Source of the DNA: Methylophilus sp. 5
Lineage (GTDB): Bacteria > Pseudomonadota > Gammaproteobacteria > Burkholderiales > Methylophilaceae
Direction: 5' to 3'
DNA length: 64,000 nt
Assembly: GCF_000515275.1 (NCBI RefSeq)
Contig: NZ_KI911560.1
Coordinates: forward strand, 1,860,001 to 1,924,000
The first letter of the stretch is position 1. Every line of letters begins with the position of its first letter. A program made the translations under genes and the position numbers. This document shows, piece by piece, positions 49,559 through 58,824 of the stretch. Under the pieces are notes generated by a model that worked only from the letters and a program-made list of their open reading frames with translations, ran no database searches and was not told where the DNA came from.

Positions 49559-50743
49559 TTAAAACTGGTTGTTCCACTGCGCCAGCCAGGTTTTGGCGGT
49601 TGATTGGTCCATGGGTCTGGCAAAATAATAGCCTTGCGCATAGCGGCAGCCCAACTCGCGCAAGCCGATGGCGGCGAGGGTGTTTTCAACGCCTTCGGCG
49701 ATGGTTTCCAGGCCCAGGCTTTCTGCCAGTTTAAGCGTAGAGGCCACCACTTTTCTCGATTTTGACGAGGTCTCCATGGTGGTGACAAACGATTTGTCTA
49801 TTTTAAGCTCGGTAAATGGTAGCTTGGCTAATTGCGCCATCGAGGAGTAACCAGTACCAAAATCATCAATGCTCAGCTTAAAGCCTTCTGTTCTCAGGTG
49901 CGACAGAATATGTTGTGCCTCTTCAGGGTCATGCATGGTGGCGGTTTCTGTGAGCTCTAAAATGACTCGTTCTGGCGCCAGTTCAAAGGTCTGGCTGGCA
50001 TTGATTAGTGCGGTGTTGAGTAGCTGGTTTTTAATGCTTTTTGCTGATATGTTTAAAGAAAATGTCAGCGTTTTGCTGAGTGATCGAATAAAGTTAAAGC
50101 CTGATGCAATCACTATTTGGGTCAGTTGGTCAATTTGGCCGGTTTTTTCGGCCACGGGAATAAACAGTTCTGGCAGCTTGATGCCCAGTGCCGGGTGCGT
50201 CCAGCGCAGCAAGCCTTCAAAACCGATGACTTTGCCAGTAAATAACTCTATCTGTGGTTGATAAAACACGCTGAATTGATCGTTGCGGATGGCGTCATCA
50301 ATGGTTGAGGCATCGACAATGAAAGACTGCGCGCTGGTATCGCTGCTGGTGTGTGCATGTACATCTACCGATACCTGGTCTGTGAGCAGGTTTCTTAAAA
50401 TGTGCTGGTGAAAGGGTTGGTAGAGAATGCCGCGGATATTCAGGTTATGTTCGATAGCCGCGAGTTGTGCGGCGGGCAGGGTGTCTGTGCCTATGCCGCT
50501 GGTTAAGATAATGGATGATTGGCAGTCTAGTTGCGCCAGTGTCTTGAGCACTTCTATGCCGTTGATGCTGGGCATGACAATATCAATCGCCAGATGTGTG
50601 GGCTTCCAGGCTAAAAATGCATCTATAAACAGGCTGGCGTCTTCCAGTATCCTCACCTCAAATCCCAGGTTTCTGGCTTCACTGGCGATGACGCTGGCGT
50701 CTTGCGCATCATCATCCAAGATTAAAAGAGTGCTTGTACGCAT
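49559..50743 (-). CDS. Response regulator with EAL-type output domain
   Basis: A 394-residue protein: receiver domain (residues 1-125, LILDDDAQDA acidic pair, phospho-acceptor Asp in AIDIVMPSINGIEV, Thr/Ser in LTSG) and an EAL domain. The signature is EGLLRW instead of EALIRW; EGL is a known variant in active enzymes. DDFGTGYSS, LKIDKSF and EGVENTLAA are intact, so phosphodiesterase activity is plausible. No partner kinase is nearby. Confidence 0.9.
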   Translation of the reverse strand: MRTSTLLILDDDAQDASVIASEARNLGFEVRILEDASLFIDAFLAWKPTHLAIDIVMPSINGIEVLKTLAQLDCQSSIILTSGIGTDTLPAAQLAAIEHNLNIRGILYQPFHQHILRNLLTDQVSVDVHAHTSSDTSAQSFIVDASTIDDAIRNDQFSVFYQPQIELFTGKVIGFEGLLRWTHPALGIKLPELFIPVAEKTGQIDQLTQIVIASGFNFIRSLSKTLTFSLNISAKSIKNQLLNTALINASQTFELAPERVILELTETATMHDPEEAQHILSHLRTEGFKLSIDDFGTGYSSMAQLAKLPFTELKIDKSFVTTMETSSKSRKVVASTLKLAESLGLETIAEGVENTLAAIGLRELGCRYAQGYYFARPMDQSTAKTWLAQWNNQF

Positions 50744-51027
50744 TGAGCGACCTCCTTACTGATTTGGTTAAAATCTGACGGATAGATCTCTGCTTGAGGT
50801 AAACCGGGCGCTGCAACCTCTGAATTACAAACCTGAGCGCTGCTCAGCCAGCCATGCATAACATCACCATGGCTATGGCAGCGGCAAATATGGCTGAGAA
50901 CATTGATGTTAATATAATTTTGAGGCCAGTTGTATTTTCTTATCCACTTTTAAGGGAGTGCGTTCTGATGCCTAAAGTTCAGAGTCTGGCACAGATGGCG
51001 TGGTTGCAACGGCTGCCGGGCGGCCGT

Positions 51028-52938
51028 TTAGCGCGTGGTTGCGAGTGTGGTTTCGGTTAAATATGCTTGGATGTGCTCTTTAGGCATGGGCTTGGCAAAG
51101 TAGTAGCCCTGAATTAACTGGCAGCCCATGGCCTGCAAAAAACGCACCTGGCTTTCGGTTTCTGCCCCTTCGGCCACACATTCCATATGCATGCCATGAC
51201 AGAGTGCCAAAATTGAGCGCACGATGGTTTGGCTGGTGGTATTGGTTTCAATATCTTTGACAAAACTGCGGTCTATTTTTAATTTGTCTAGCGGCAGGTT
51301 TTGCACGTGGCTGAGACTAGAATAGCCGGTGCCAAAATCATCCAGCGCAACTTTCGCGCCCGCCTGGCGCAGCAGGCCAATGTTTTCCCTGGCCGTTTCA
51401 AAGTCTTGCAGCAAGGCGGTTTCAGTAATTTCAAACACAAATCGGTCGGGGCCGAGCTGGCTGCTTTGCATCATACCTATCAGCGCTTTAATCACGGCCT
51501 GGTTGGTGACGTCGTAGGCAGAAAGGTTAAAAGACAGCCGCATGTTTGCTGGCCAGGTGGCCATTTCTATCATCGAGCGGCTAAACATCAGCTTGGTAAT
51601 GTCGGCAATCATGCCCAGGCTTTCAGCCACCGGGATAAACATCGCGGGTGACACCGCACCTATGGTTGGGCTTTGCCAGCGCGCCAGGCTCTCAAAGGCG
51701 CATACTTCGTTGGCTTCCATATCTATAATCGGTTGAAACACCGGGTAGAGCTCGGTGTGGATATCTGCGGTACGCAAGGCCTGATCTATGCGGTTGAGGT
51801 GCATACGCTCTTTTTCGAGCGTTTCGGAGTAGATTTCGAGGTTGCCGCGGCCGGTGCGTTTGACATGATACAAGGCAAAATCGGCATGTTCGTACAAGGT
51901 TTGTGCCGACGCGTGGTTGTCACAGACGATGCAGGCGCCCATTGACGCTTTCACGGTCATGAGCAGGCCATCAATGCTAATTGGTTGTGAAATGGCCTGG
52001 TTAATGTCTTGTGCCACTTGCTTGAGCGAGCGGTGGTCATCATCGGTCACCAAATGAAACGCAAACTCATCGCCGCCCAGACGGTAAAAGCGAACCTGCT
52101 CAGGCCTGACCTGTGCCAGCCGTTTGCCAACCTCCATCAGCACCAGGTCGCCAATATGGTGCCCATGCACATCGTTGACCGGTTTAAAATTATCGAGGTC
52201 TAGAATGCCAACGGCAAAACATTCATTAGTTTGCCTGGCCAGTGCTAACTGTTGCTCCACTTGCACAAAAAACTGTCGCCGGTTGGGCAGTTGTGTCAGT
52301 ACATCCTGATTAGCCAGGCGCTGGTTATCTTTTAATAACGCCTGTGTTTCATGGGTGGCATTGACCCATTTATCAAACATGGAGGTGCTGCCGCGCATGG
52401 TGATCAGCATGCCAACCTCAAACACCATAATCAGCAGCGTCATTAAATGAGCATGCTCAAAGTCGCCACGGTAAATGCAAGCAATGGCCGACGAAATCAT
52501 CAGCAGGTTATAAGCGTAAGCCGCCGGGCCCAGCTTGCTCAAAATAAAGGCAAAGCAGAAACCGTAGAGTGTGTTGTGAAAAATAAGAAAGTAGTGGCCG
52601 AAGGTGTCTGTGAGCGGGTAGAGGTAAACGCTACGCCAAAAGGTGAAAAATCCGGCAAGAATAAAGACGATGGAGGCGATCTCCAGTCGTTTGCGTATTT
52701 TTTCGATCGACGGTCGTTCGTCGCGATGCCAAAACCAATACAGCAGCAGGCTAAACCCGATCAGCATCCTGAGCACGGGGGTGGCGACCGAGAGTGACCA
52801 ATGCACCTGATCATTTAAAACGATCATTTGAATGCTGAGCGCACTCAGCGCCGTGAAAATGGCGACAGGCACATCTTCAAGCAGGCTGTTGTAGCGTGCT
52901 CTCAACACTTCATGGCTGGTCGTTTTGAAGAATGACAT
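51028..52938 (-). CDS. Membrane GGDEF-EAL protein
   Basis: A 636-residue protein: six hydrophobic helices (about 25-185), GGDEF domain with intact RLGGDEF, and EAL domain whose signature is ESLARW (Ser for Ala), with DDFGTGYSS, LKIDRSF and EGAETESQ. The metal-binding Glu is kept, so PDE activity cannot be excluded; the cyclase half looks intact. The 284 bases between this gene and the REC-EAL gene hold no gene I trust. Confidence 0.9.
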   Translation of the reverse strand: MSFFKTTSHEVLRARYNSLLEDVPVAIFTALSALSIQMIVLNDQVHWSLSVATPVLRMLIGFSLLLYWFWHRDERPSIEKIRKRLEIASIVFILAGFFTFWRSVYLYPLTDTFGHYFLIFHNTLYGFCFAFILSKLGPAAYAYNLLMISSAIACIYRGDFEHAHLMTLLIMVFEVGMLITMRGSTSMFDKWVNATHETQALLKDNQRLANQDVLTQLPNRRQFFVQVEQQLALARQTNECFAVGILDLDNFKPVNDVHGHHIGDLVLMEVGKRLAQVRPEQVRFYRLGGDEFAFHLVTDDDHRSLKQVAQDINQAISQPISIDGLLMTVKASMGACIVCDNHASAQTLYEHADFALYHVKRTGRGNLEIYSETLEKERMHLNRIDQALRTADIHTELYPVFQPIIDMEANEVCAFESLARWQSPTIGAVSPAMFIPVAESLGMIADITKLMFSRSMIEMATWPANMRLSFNLSAYDVTNQAVIKALIGMMQSSQLGPDRFVFEITETALLQDFETARENIGLLRQAGAKVALDDFGTGYSSLSHVQNLPLDKLKIDRSFVKDIETNTTSQTIVRSILALCHGMHMECVAEGAETESQVRFLQAMGCQLIQGYYFAKPMPKEHIQAYLTETTLATTR

Positions 52939-53226
52939 TGATTTTTTAGACTAATTATTGTCTTTTAATGACCCAATATTAAGCATGCGCGGGTGGTTTT
53001 GATCCGCTAAACACAGCGCAATAAGCTTTCCAATTATGGCTTTGGTCCGGCCACAAAAGCTGGCAGCCGTGTGTGAGCAGCGGCGGTAGGTTGCAGCGTT
53101 AGCCTGAGCGCCATTTTACTTTTATTTCAATGTAATCAAGTGGTTTATAGCAGCCAATTTTTTAAAAAGTGGTTGAAATAAACCGACTCTATTTGCCTGT
53201 TTTTAAACGCATTGACATTTTTTAAT

Positions 53227-53241
53227 TGAGAATCAATCTCT
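53227..53241 (+). promoter_or_regulatory. Putative Fur box upstream of the FecI-type sigma gene
   Basis: TGAGAATCAATCTCT fits the 7-1-7 Fur consensus TGATAATNATTATCA at 10 of 14 positions and lies about 70 bases before the sigma gene. The 370-base gap 52939-53309 otherwise shows no gene. Confidence 0.6.
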
Positions 53242-53309
53242 TATTGAATCGCGTAGTGATGGCATGTGTTTTGCAAACAATCAAATAATTCAAAGTAGGG
53301 TGGTGAAAT

Positions 53310-53810
53310 ATGAGCGAAACACTGGCTTGGTGCGGCATTGATTTAACGTGGGCTTACACCGACGTCTTGCGTCGTATTGGCCGTCGTACGGCTTGTGTGC
53401 AGCGCGCTAAAGATATTTTGCACGACGCACTGGTATTTTTTGCCGTGTCCAGCCATCCTGCCCGTGAAGAGTCGCCGCAAGCCTACTTAAATGGCATCGT
53501 TAACCATTTGCTGGTGGACGAATTTCGCTATCGCACACGGTTTGTCGATGAAGACCAGATTGACGAAGCCGCGCTGATTTTAGACTGCACGCCAGAGCAA
53601 TTGTATGAAACGCGGCAAAAGCTGCATCATTTGCAGCGCGTGGTCGATTTATTGCCAGAAAAGTGCCGTCAGGTGTTTTGGCTTTATCACGTCGATGACA
53701 TGAAGCAACGCGAAATTGCCCAGCAGCTGGAGATCAGCACTAATATGGTTGAGAAGCACCTGATCCGCGCCATGCTCGATATCCGCGCGTTTCAACAGGC
53801 CATTAACTAA
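53310..53810 (+). CDS. ECF sigma factor, FecI-like
   Basis: A 166-residue ECF sigma factor: region 2 (YTDVLRRIGRRTACVQRAKDILHDALVFFA, YLNGIVNHLLVDEFRYR) and region 4 (LPEKCRQVFWLYHVDDMKQREIAQQLEISTNMVEKHLIRAML). With the FecR gene six bases downstream and a receptor next, it forms an iron-starvation cell-surface signalling system. Expected to direct transcription of the receptor gene when the ligand is bound. Confidence 0.92.
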   Translation: MSETLAWCGIDLTWAYTDVLRRIGRRTACVQRAKDILHDALVFFAVSSHPAREESPQAYLNGIVNHLLVDEFRYRTRFVDEDQIDEAALILDCTPEQLYETRQKLHHLQRVVDLLPEKCRQVFWLYHVDDMKQREIAQQLEISTNMVEKHLIRAMLDIRAFQQAIN

Positions 53811-53816
53811 GCGCCT

Positions 53817-54842
53817 ATGTCTAAATCGCTCACGCCCAAATCGCAAACATTGAGTGAAATGGCCGCACGCTGGTATCTGCGTATGCGTGAGCACGCACAT
53901 CACCAGCGCGCCGCCGAGCAACATGCGTTTGAGCAATGGCTGGCTGACGATCCGCTGCACGCCACAGAATATGACAGTATTGCCCGTGCCATGCGTCAAC
54001 TTGATTCGCCCGAGAGCCTGTCAACGCTGGCAGATGCTGCCGAGCAACATGCTTTTTTGGCCAACGAGGCCCGCCGCAAAGCCAAACAACGCCGTGTTGC
54101 ACAGCTCATGGTGGTGGCGTTTATGTGTGTGGCAGGCTTTTTCTCGCATCAGCAATACCAGGTTTGGCAAGCAACCCCGGTGATGCAGCTGGCGGCGCAA
54201 AATCCAGTGGGGCAAATCGTCATTAAAACACTGGATGACGGCACTAAAGTCACACTCAGCGCCAAGAGTGATATGGAAGTCACCTATTATCGCCACCAGC
54301 GTCATGTGCTGCTCAAAGAAGGCGAAGCTATTTTTGAGGTGACCAAAGACCCGGAGCGTCCGTTTGTGGTTGAAACCGATACCGCCAGAATCACCGTCCT
54401 CGGCACGCGTTTCGCCGTCAATCGCTTGCAGCAAGTGGTGCGTGTGAGTGTCGATCACGGCCGAGTTAAAGTAGAACCCAAACTGGAGAGCGGCGAAACG
54501 ATGCCTGAAAGCCAGGCGCCGATTTCGCGTGAAATCACCAATGGGCAAGTGGCCGAGGTGTACCCCAACCACGCCATGGTGCTGGTCAACCGCCCGGCCT
54601 CAGATGCCTTTGCCTTTCTCAAGGGTCGCCTGGTGTTTGACCGTGCCGATACCAGTGAAATTGCCTACACCGTTTCGCGCTACAGGCAAAAACCGGTGCA
54701 ATCGCAAGGCAGGCAAGTGCGCAATATTTCTGCGGATATTAATATCCAGGATATTGACCAGTTTTTACGCGGCCTGCCTAATATCGCCGCAGTTAAGCTG
54801 CAAGAAACGCCGCAATATACACTGCTTAACTCCCAGCACTAA
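53817..54842 (+). CDS. FecR-type anti-sigma / sigma regulator
   Basis: A 341-residue inner-membrane protein: cytoplasmic DUF4880 start (HQRAAEQHAFEQWLADDPLHATEYD), one transmembrane helix (VAQLMVVAFMCVAGFFS, about residues 97-113), periplasmic FecR domain (VTLSAKSDMEVTYY, VLLKEGEAIFEVTKDPERPFVVET, VLGTRFAVNR), and a C-terminal receptor-binding segment. It relays the receptor's ligand state to the sigma factor. Confidence 0.93.
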   Translation: MSKSLTPKSQTLSEMAARWYLRMREHAHHQRAAEQHAFEQWLADDPLHATEYDSIARAMRQLDSPESLSTLADAAEQHAFLANEARRKAKQRRVAQLMVVAFMCVAGFFSHQQYQVWQATPVMQLAAQNPVGQIVIKTLDDGTKVTLSAKSDMEVTYYRHQRHVLLKEGEAIFEVTKDPERPFVVETDTARITVLGTRFAVNRLQQVVRVSVDHGRVKVEPKLESGETMPESQAPISREITNGQVAEVYPNHAMVLVNRPASDAFAFLKGRLVFDRADTSEIAYTVSRYRQKPVQSQGRQVRNISADINIQDIDQFLRGLPNIAAVKLQETPQYTLLNSQH

Positions 54843-54855
54843 CTCATATCCCCCA

Positions 54856-54880
54856 GGCGCTTTTATAGGCGCCTTTTTTG
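54856..54880 (+). terminator. Rho-independent terminator after fecR
   Basis: AGGCGC / GCGCCT with an 8-base loop and a T6 run. It separates the sigma/anti-sigma pair from the receptor gene, which therefore has its own promoter, probably the FecI-dependent one. Confidence 0.85.
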
Positions 54881-55000
54881 TTCGCCTCGGTTATTACTTC
54901 CTTTCTTCACCCAATGCCTTTTTGTTTTAAATGTAAAGTTAGGTTAACAACATCAGGTTTTTGCTGCGCTCACAGATGAGTCTTAGTACAGGAGAAATCT

Positions 55001-58000
55001 GTGAATACATATAAGAAAATAAATAGAAGAGGAATACACACTGCGTTAACTGCCTTGAGCTTCATGGCAACGCAACCGGTGTGGGCAGAAGCACTAAATA
55101 CCCAATTGCCAAAGCAGCAAGAGGAGAGCTTTGGCGTGCCTGTGAATGTGAATATTCCAGCACAACCATTGGCCAATTCATTGCATGATCTCGGCAAAGC
55201 CACCGGCATGAATATCTCATTCCCCAATGACGTTGTTTCCGGTAAAACCGCGCCAGAAGTGCGTGGCCGCATGACGCGCAAAGAAGCCCTGCAGCGCGTG
55301 TTGGGGGAGAGCGGCCTTGTGCCCAAAGCTGAAGGCAATAATATTTTTATCCAAAAACCGCCCAAAGATGAAAAGAAAGACCTGCAACTGGATAAAGTTG
55401 AAGTGCGCGCCAAACGCTTTTATGAAGTTGGCCCGCTGCCTGGCTTGGGGCTAACCAAAGAAGAAATCCCCGGTAACGTGCAAAGCATTAGTGCCAAAGA
55501 GATTAAAGAAGCGCACGCGCTTAGTATCACAGATTTGATGAACCGCAAGTTGCAATCAGTCACCGTGAATGACTACCAAGGCAACCCGTTTCAAATGGAT
55601 GTGCAATACCGTGGTTTCACGGCAGGTCCGCAGATTGGTACGCCGCAAGGTTTATCTGTGTTTATTGATGGTATTCGTGTGAACGAGCCGTTTGGTGACG
55701 TAGTGAATTGGGACATGCTGCCGATGAATGCATTGGCCAGTGTAGACGTATTCCCTGGTTCTAATCCAATTTTTGGATTGAATACTTTGGGTGGTGCTTT
55801 CTCACTTAAAACAAAAGACGGCTTTAATAATGCAGGTGCCGACGTTGATATTCTCACTGGTTCATTTGGTCGTAAACAATTACAACTGGAAGGTGGCTGG
55901 AATAACGGCGAGGTTGCTTTGTTTGGTGCGGGCAACTTCTTTTTGGAGGATGGCTGGCGGCAGAACTCACCTAGCCGCGTCAATCAGGGCTTTGCTAAGG
56001 CGAGTTTCAGAGGGGACAAGCTTGACTTGAGCCTAAGTACATTGTTAGTGCAAACGAAACTCACAGGGAATGGATTGTTGCCCAGCGAAATGTATGCTCA
56101 AGATCCTACCAGTATTTTTACTGGCCCTGATAAAACGACTAATAACCTTGCTCAGTTTCAATTATCAGGTGCATTTCAGGCCACAGAGACTTTTAGTGTT
56201 ACTGGCCAGGTTTATCGCAGAAATAGCCGTCGTCATCAGGTGGGGGCGGATGTATTCACCGGTATTGATGATGGGGCGCTCGCGCGTCGCATTCCTTCAT
56301 CTACAGAACAATATACTTGCTTATTTGCAAGTAGCGCGAATAACAAGTATGGCGTGCCAGATTATGTGGTCGTTCCAGTTCAGGAAGACAGTCCAGGCTC
56401 TGGTACATATGATTCATTTAGTAATCAGTTTGTTTTAGATGCATTAGGTGGGCTTCCAGACTTAACTATAAATGCCAGCGACCCAACTGGCCACAACTTA
56501 GCTAACTACTCAGATGCAGTATTTAATGCTGAAGTGCCTGAATATTATGCAAATGTTTTGAAATATCAATACAGGTATTTTAGAAATTTGTGGGAGACGC
56601 AGATCTATAACAGAGAGTCAGAATCTGTGTCATCTATAGGGAGCTCTCCAGAGTTTAGCGGTACAACAGAAGGCGGAGAGGACTCTTATGCGCTTCAAGA
56701 TTTTGTTGGGGGGGGGTCTTTTCCTGTAGCAGCACCCGGTGCAACCGTTTATTTTAATCTAGCTAACTATTACTACTCTACAGTTAATGGCGTTAATTAT
56801 AAAAACTGGTTAATTCTGACAGCTCCCAAAAATTCTGATAATTGCGTTGCAACGCAGCTCCAGGATGCAACAACTAAAGACGGCGCTTTTTCCTATTTGG
56901 CGCCTAACTCTTCGGCAATTGCTACCGTGGATGGCGCTGGGAGTGGAACCGGTGGTGTGGTTTACGAAGTTGATCCCGATACTGGCAAGAAATACTACAC
57001 ACCAACTGCAATATTTACCGATAACCAGATAGATCAGATTACCAATGGTGCATCAGTACAATTCAACTGGCACCTTGATCATCATAAGGTGATGGTTGGT
57101 GCTTCTATCGATGCAGCAGATGCCACCTATGTCAATAAACAGCGTCTTGGATTGCTAGATGCAAGTCGTAATGCATATCTGGCACCAGATGATATCCACC
57201 CTATGTATGCTGGGGCGGATCAATGGGTCAGTAATAATGACTTTTCTGGCACACAAACAACCAAGAGTATTTATTTTAGTGAAACCTGGAGTCCGGTTGA
57301 TGATTGGCACTTCAGTATGTCAGGCCGCTACAACGATACGCAAACAAAAAACAAGATTGCTGCGCGCCGTGGCATAGGTGCGTACGAGATCGGTGATGTC
57401 ATTGGTTATCCTGATAGTTACAATATTTGTACTGACGCGGCTTGTACTGGCGTTTCCACACAATACACGACTCCGAGAATTGTTAATGCACTGGATAGTG
57501 CTGAAACAGAAAAGTTTAGGTTCAACTCGTTTAATCCACAATTGGGTGCCAGTTGGCAAGCCAGGCCTGATTTAAATATTTATGCCAACGTGGCACAGGG
57601 CACGCGTGTCCCCAGTGTGATCGAGCTGGGTTGTGCATTGGATCACAGGCCTTCAGGGGTGTTTCAAACGGATGGCAATGGCAATGTTTATGAAATACCC
57701 AAAAGTATTGCCGAGAATCGCCAATGCACCTTACCAACCACACTTTCAGGTGACCCTTATCTGCCGCAAATTAAAGCCACAAGTTATGAGCTTGGGGTAA
57801 GAGGCACCTGGGGTGAGAACACACAATGGAATGTCAATGCGTATCAAACTGACCTCAAAGATGATATCTATTTTGTGGCCATTGGTAACGGGCGTGGATT
57901 CTTTGACACTATAGGCAAGACCCGTCGCCGTGGGATTGAAGCAGGCTTTAAAGGGAATGTGGATCGCTTGCATTTTGGTCTCAACTACGGCCTCACCGAT

Positions 58001-58624
58001 GCCACGTTTCAGAATGATTTCCTGATGTTTAGTGCTGACAATAGTAGTTCTAGAACTATCAGTACGCTAGGTGAAGGGGTGATTAATGTTAAACCAGGTG
58101 ATCGTATGCCTGGCGTTTCGCTACATAACCTGAATGGGACGCTTGGCTACGACATCACCGATAGTTGGAATGTCGGGCTGACCATGGTCGCACACTCTGA
58201 CAGTTTTCTGCGTGGTAATGAGAATAACGAGCATCAAGTGGGTGTTTCACGGACATTCACTGCCATTCGTCAGGTAGATGACGGGAGCGGGACTGGTACT
58301 ACTAAATCGGAAGTTTATACGCGAACATTAGCGCCGACCACTAACCCAGGTAAGGCGCCCGGCTATGCGACCTTTAATTTACAAAGTAGTTATCGCTTTA
58401 ACAAGGAGTGGACAGCCACCGTGCTCGTCACCAACTTGTTTGATAAAGAGTATTTTACGGCTGGTCGACTGGGTAGAAACCCATTTTCACCTAGCGTGTT
58501 AGGGAATATTGGGCCTGATGGATATAACCATAACTCAAATGATTGGCGCAGCACCAACTATATTGCCCCAAGCGCACCGCGAGGCATATGGTTTAGCTTG
58601 AATTGGCATTTTCAGCCTGATTAA
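55001..58624 (+). CDS. TonB-dependent transducer receptor with STN domain
   Basis: A 1207-residue outer-membrane receptor, unusually long. Signal peptide (to VWA-E), secretin/TonB N-terminal signalling domain (about 45-110, VNIPAQPLANSLHDLGKATG), TonB-box-like LDKVEVRAK, plug (QYRGFTAGPQIGTPQG, FIDGIRVNEPFGDVVNW, PGSNPIFGLNTLGG), and a large barrel ending RGIWFSLNWHF. The STN domain signals through FecR. Starts with GTG after AGGAG. Bases about 56040-57300 are AT-rich and contain a run of nine G (56708-56716), a possible slippage site. The ligand is unknown; iron chelate by context. Confidence 0.9.
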   Translation: MNTYKKINRRGIHTALTALSFMATQPVWAEALNTQLPKQQEESFGVPVNVNIPAQPLANSLHDLGKATGMNISFPNDVVSGKTAPEVRGRMTRKEALQRVLGESGLVPKAEGNNIFIQKPPKDEKKDLQLDKVEVRAKRFYEVGPLPGLGLTKEEIPGNVQSISAKEIKEAHALSITDLMNRKLQSVTVNDYQGNPFQMDVQYRGFTAGPQIGTPQGLSVFIDGIRVNEPFGDVVNWDMLPMNALASVDVFPGSNPIFGLNTLGGAFSLKTKDGFNNAGADVDILTGSFGRKQLQLEGGWNNGEVALFGAGNFFLEDGWRQNSPSRVNQGFAKASFRGDKLDLSLSTLLVQTKLTGNGLLPSEMYAQDPTSIFTGPDKTTNNLAQFQLSGAFQATETFSVTGQVYRRNSRRHQVGADVFTGIDDGALARRIPSSTEQYTCLFASSANNKYGVPDYVVVPVQEDSPGSGTYDSFSNQFVLDALGGLPDLTINASDPTGHNLANYSDAVFNAEVPEYYANVLKYQYRYFRNLWETQIYNRESESVSSIGSSPEFSGTTEGGEDSYALQDFVGGGSFPVAAPGATVYFNLANYYYSTVNGVNYKNWLILTAPKNSDNCVATQLQDATTKDGAFSYLAPNSSAIATVDGAGSGTGGVVYEVDPDTGKKYYTPTAIFTDNQIDQITNGASVQFNWHLDHHKVMVGASIDAADATYVNKQRLGLLDASRNAYLAPDDIHPMYAGADQWVSNNDFSGTQTTKSIYFSETWSPVDDWHFSMSGRYNDTQTKNKIAARRGIGAYEIGDVIGYPDSYNICTDAACTGVSTQYTTPRIVNALDSAETEKFRFNSFNPQLGASWQARPDLNIYANVAQGTRVPSVIELGCALDHRPSGVFQTDGNGNVYEIPKSIAENRQCTLPTTLSGDPYLPQIKATSYELGVRGTWGENTQWNVNAYQTDLKDDIYFVAIGNGRGFFDTIGKTRRRGIEAGFKGNVDRLHFGLNYGLTDATFQNDFLMFSADNSSSRTISTLGEGVINVKPGDRMPGVSLHNLNGTLGYDITDSWNVGLTMVAHSDSFLRGNENNEHQVGVSRTFTAIRQVDDGSGTGTTKSEVYTRTLAPTTNPGKAPGYATFNLQSSYRFNKEWTATVLVTNLFDKEYFTAGRLGRNPFSPSVLGNIGPDGYNHNSNDWRSTNYIAPSAPRGIWFSLNWHFQPD
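56708..56716 (+). other. Nine-G homopolymer inside the receptor gene
   Basis: Nine consecutive G encode three Gly codons (FVGGGSF). Such tracts in surface-protein genes often mediate phase variation by slipped-strand mispairing. In this sequence the frame is open (ON). Confidence 0.6.
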
Positions 58625-58717
58625 TACATGGCGGGAAAAAATCCCAATGAAAATTTGCGTGAATGTATTTAACTTCTGGGAAGTATCTAAAAGGGCATTT
58701 GTGACATGCCTTAATTA

Positions 58718-58796
58718 AATTTCCGCTATTTGCTTAGAACTTACGAGGGACTAAAAATGACGGAAATTCGGGATGCGGGCAGCCACAAATGCCTGC
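58718..58796 (+). ncRNA. Putative structured leader RNA (copy 1)
   Basis: P1: AATTTCCG (58718-58725) pairs perfectly with CGGAAATT (58761-58768). Inside, P2: TTAG / CTAA around AACTTACGAGGGA. Downstream, P3: GCGGGC (58775-58780) / GCCTGC (58791-58796) with the loop containing CCACA. It ends about 15 bases before the AAGGAG of the gene at 58825. The same structure occurs upstream of the paralog (59786-59866) with compensating changes in P1. No known riboswitch class was recognised. Confidence 0.6.
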
Positions 58797-58824
58797 TCAT
58801 TGTACCTTTTTCAAGGAGTAGAAC

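Noticed and set aside
50854..51060. A 68-codon plus-strand frame in the gap between two c-di-GMP genes
   Set aside because: No ribosome site, no recognisable family, and its end overlaps the EAL gene on the other strand.
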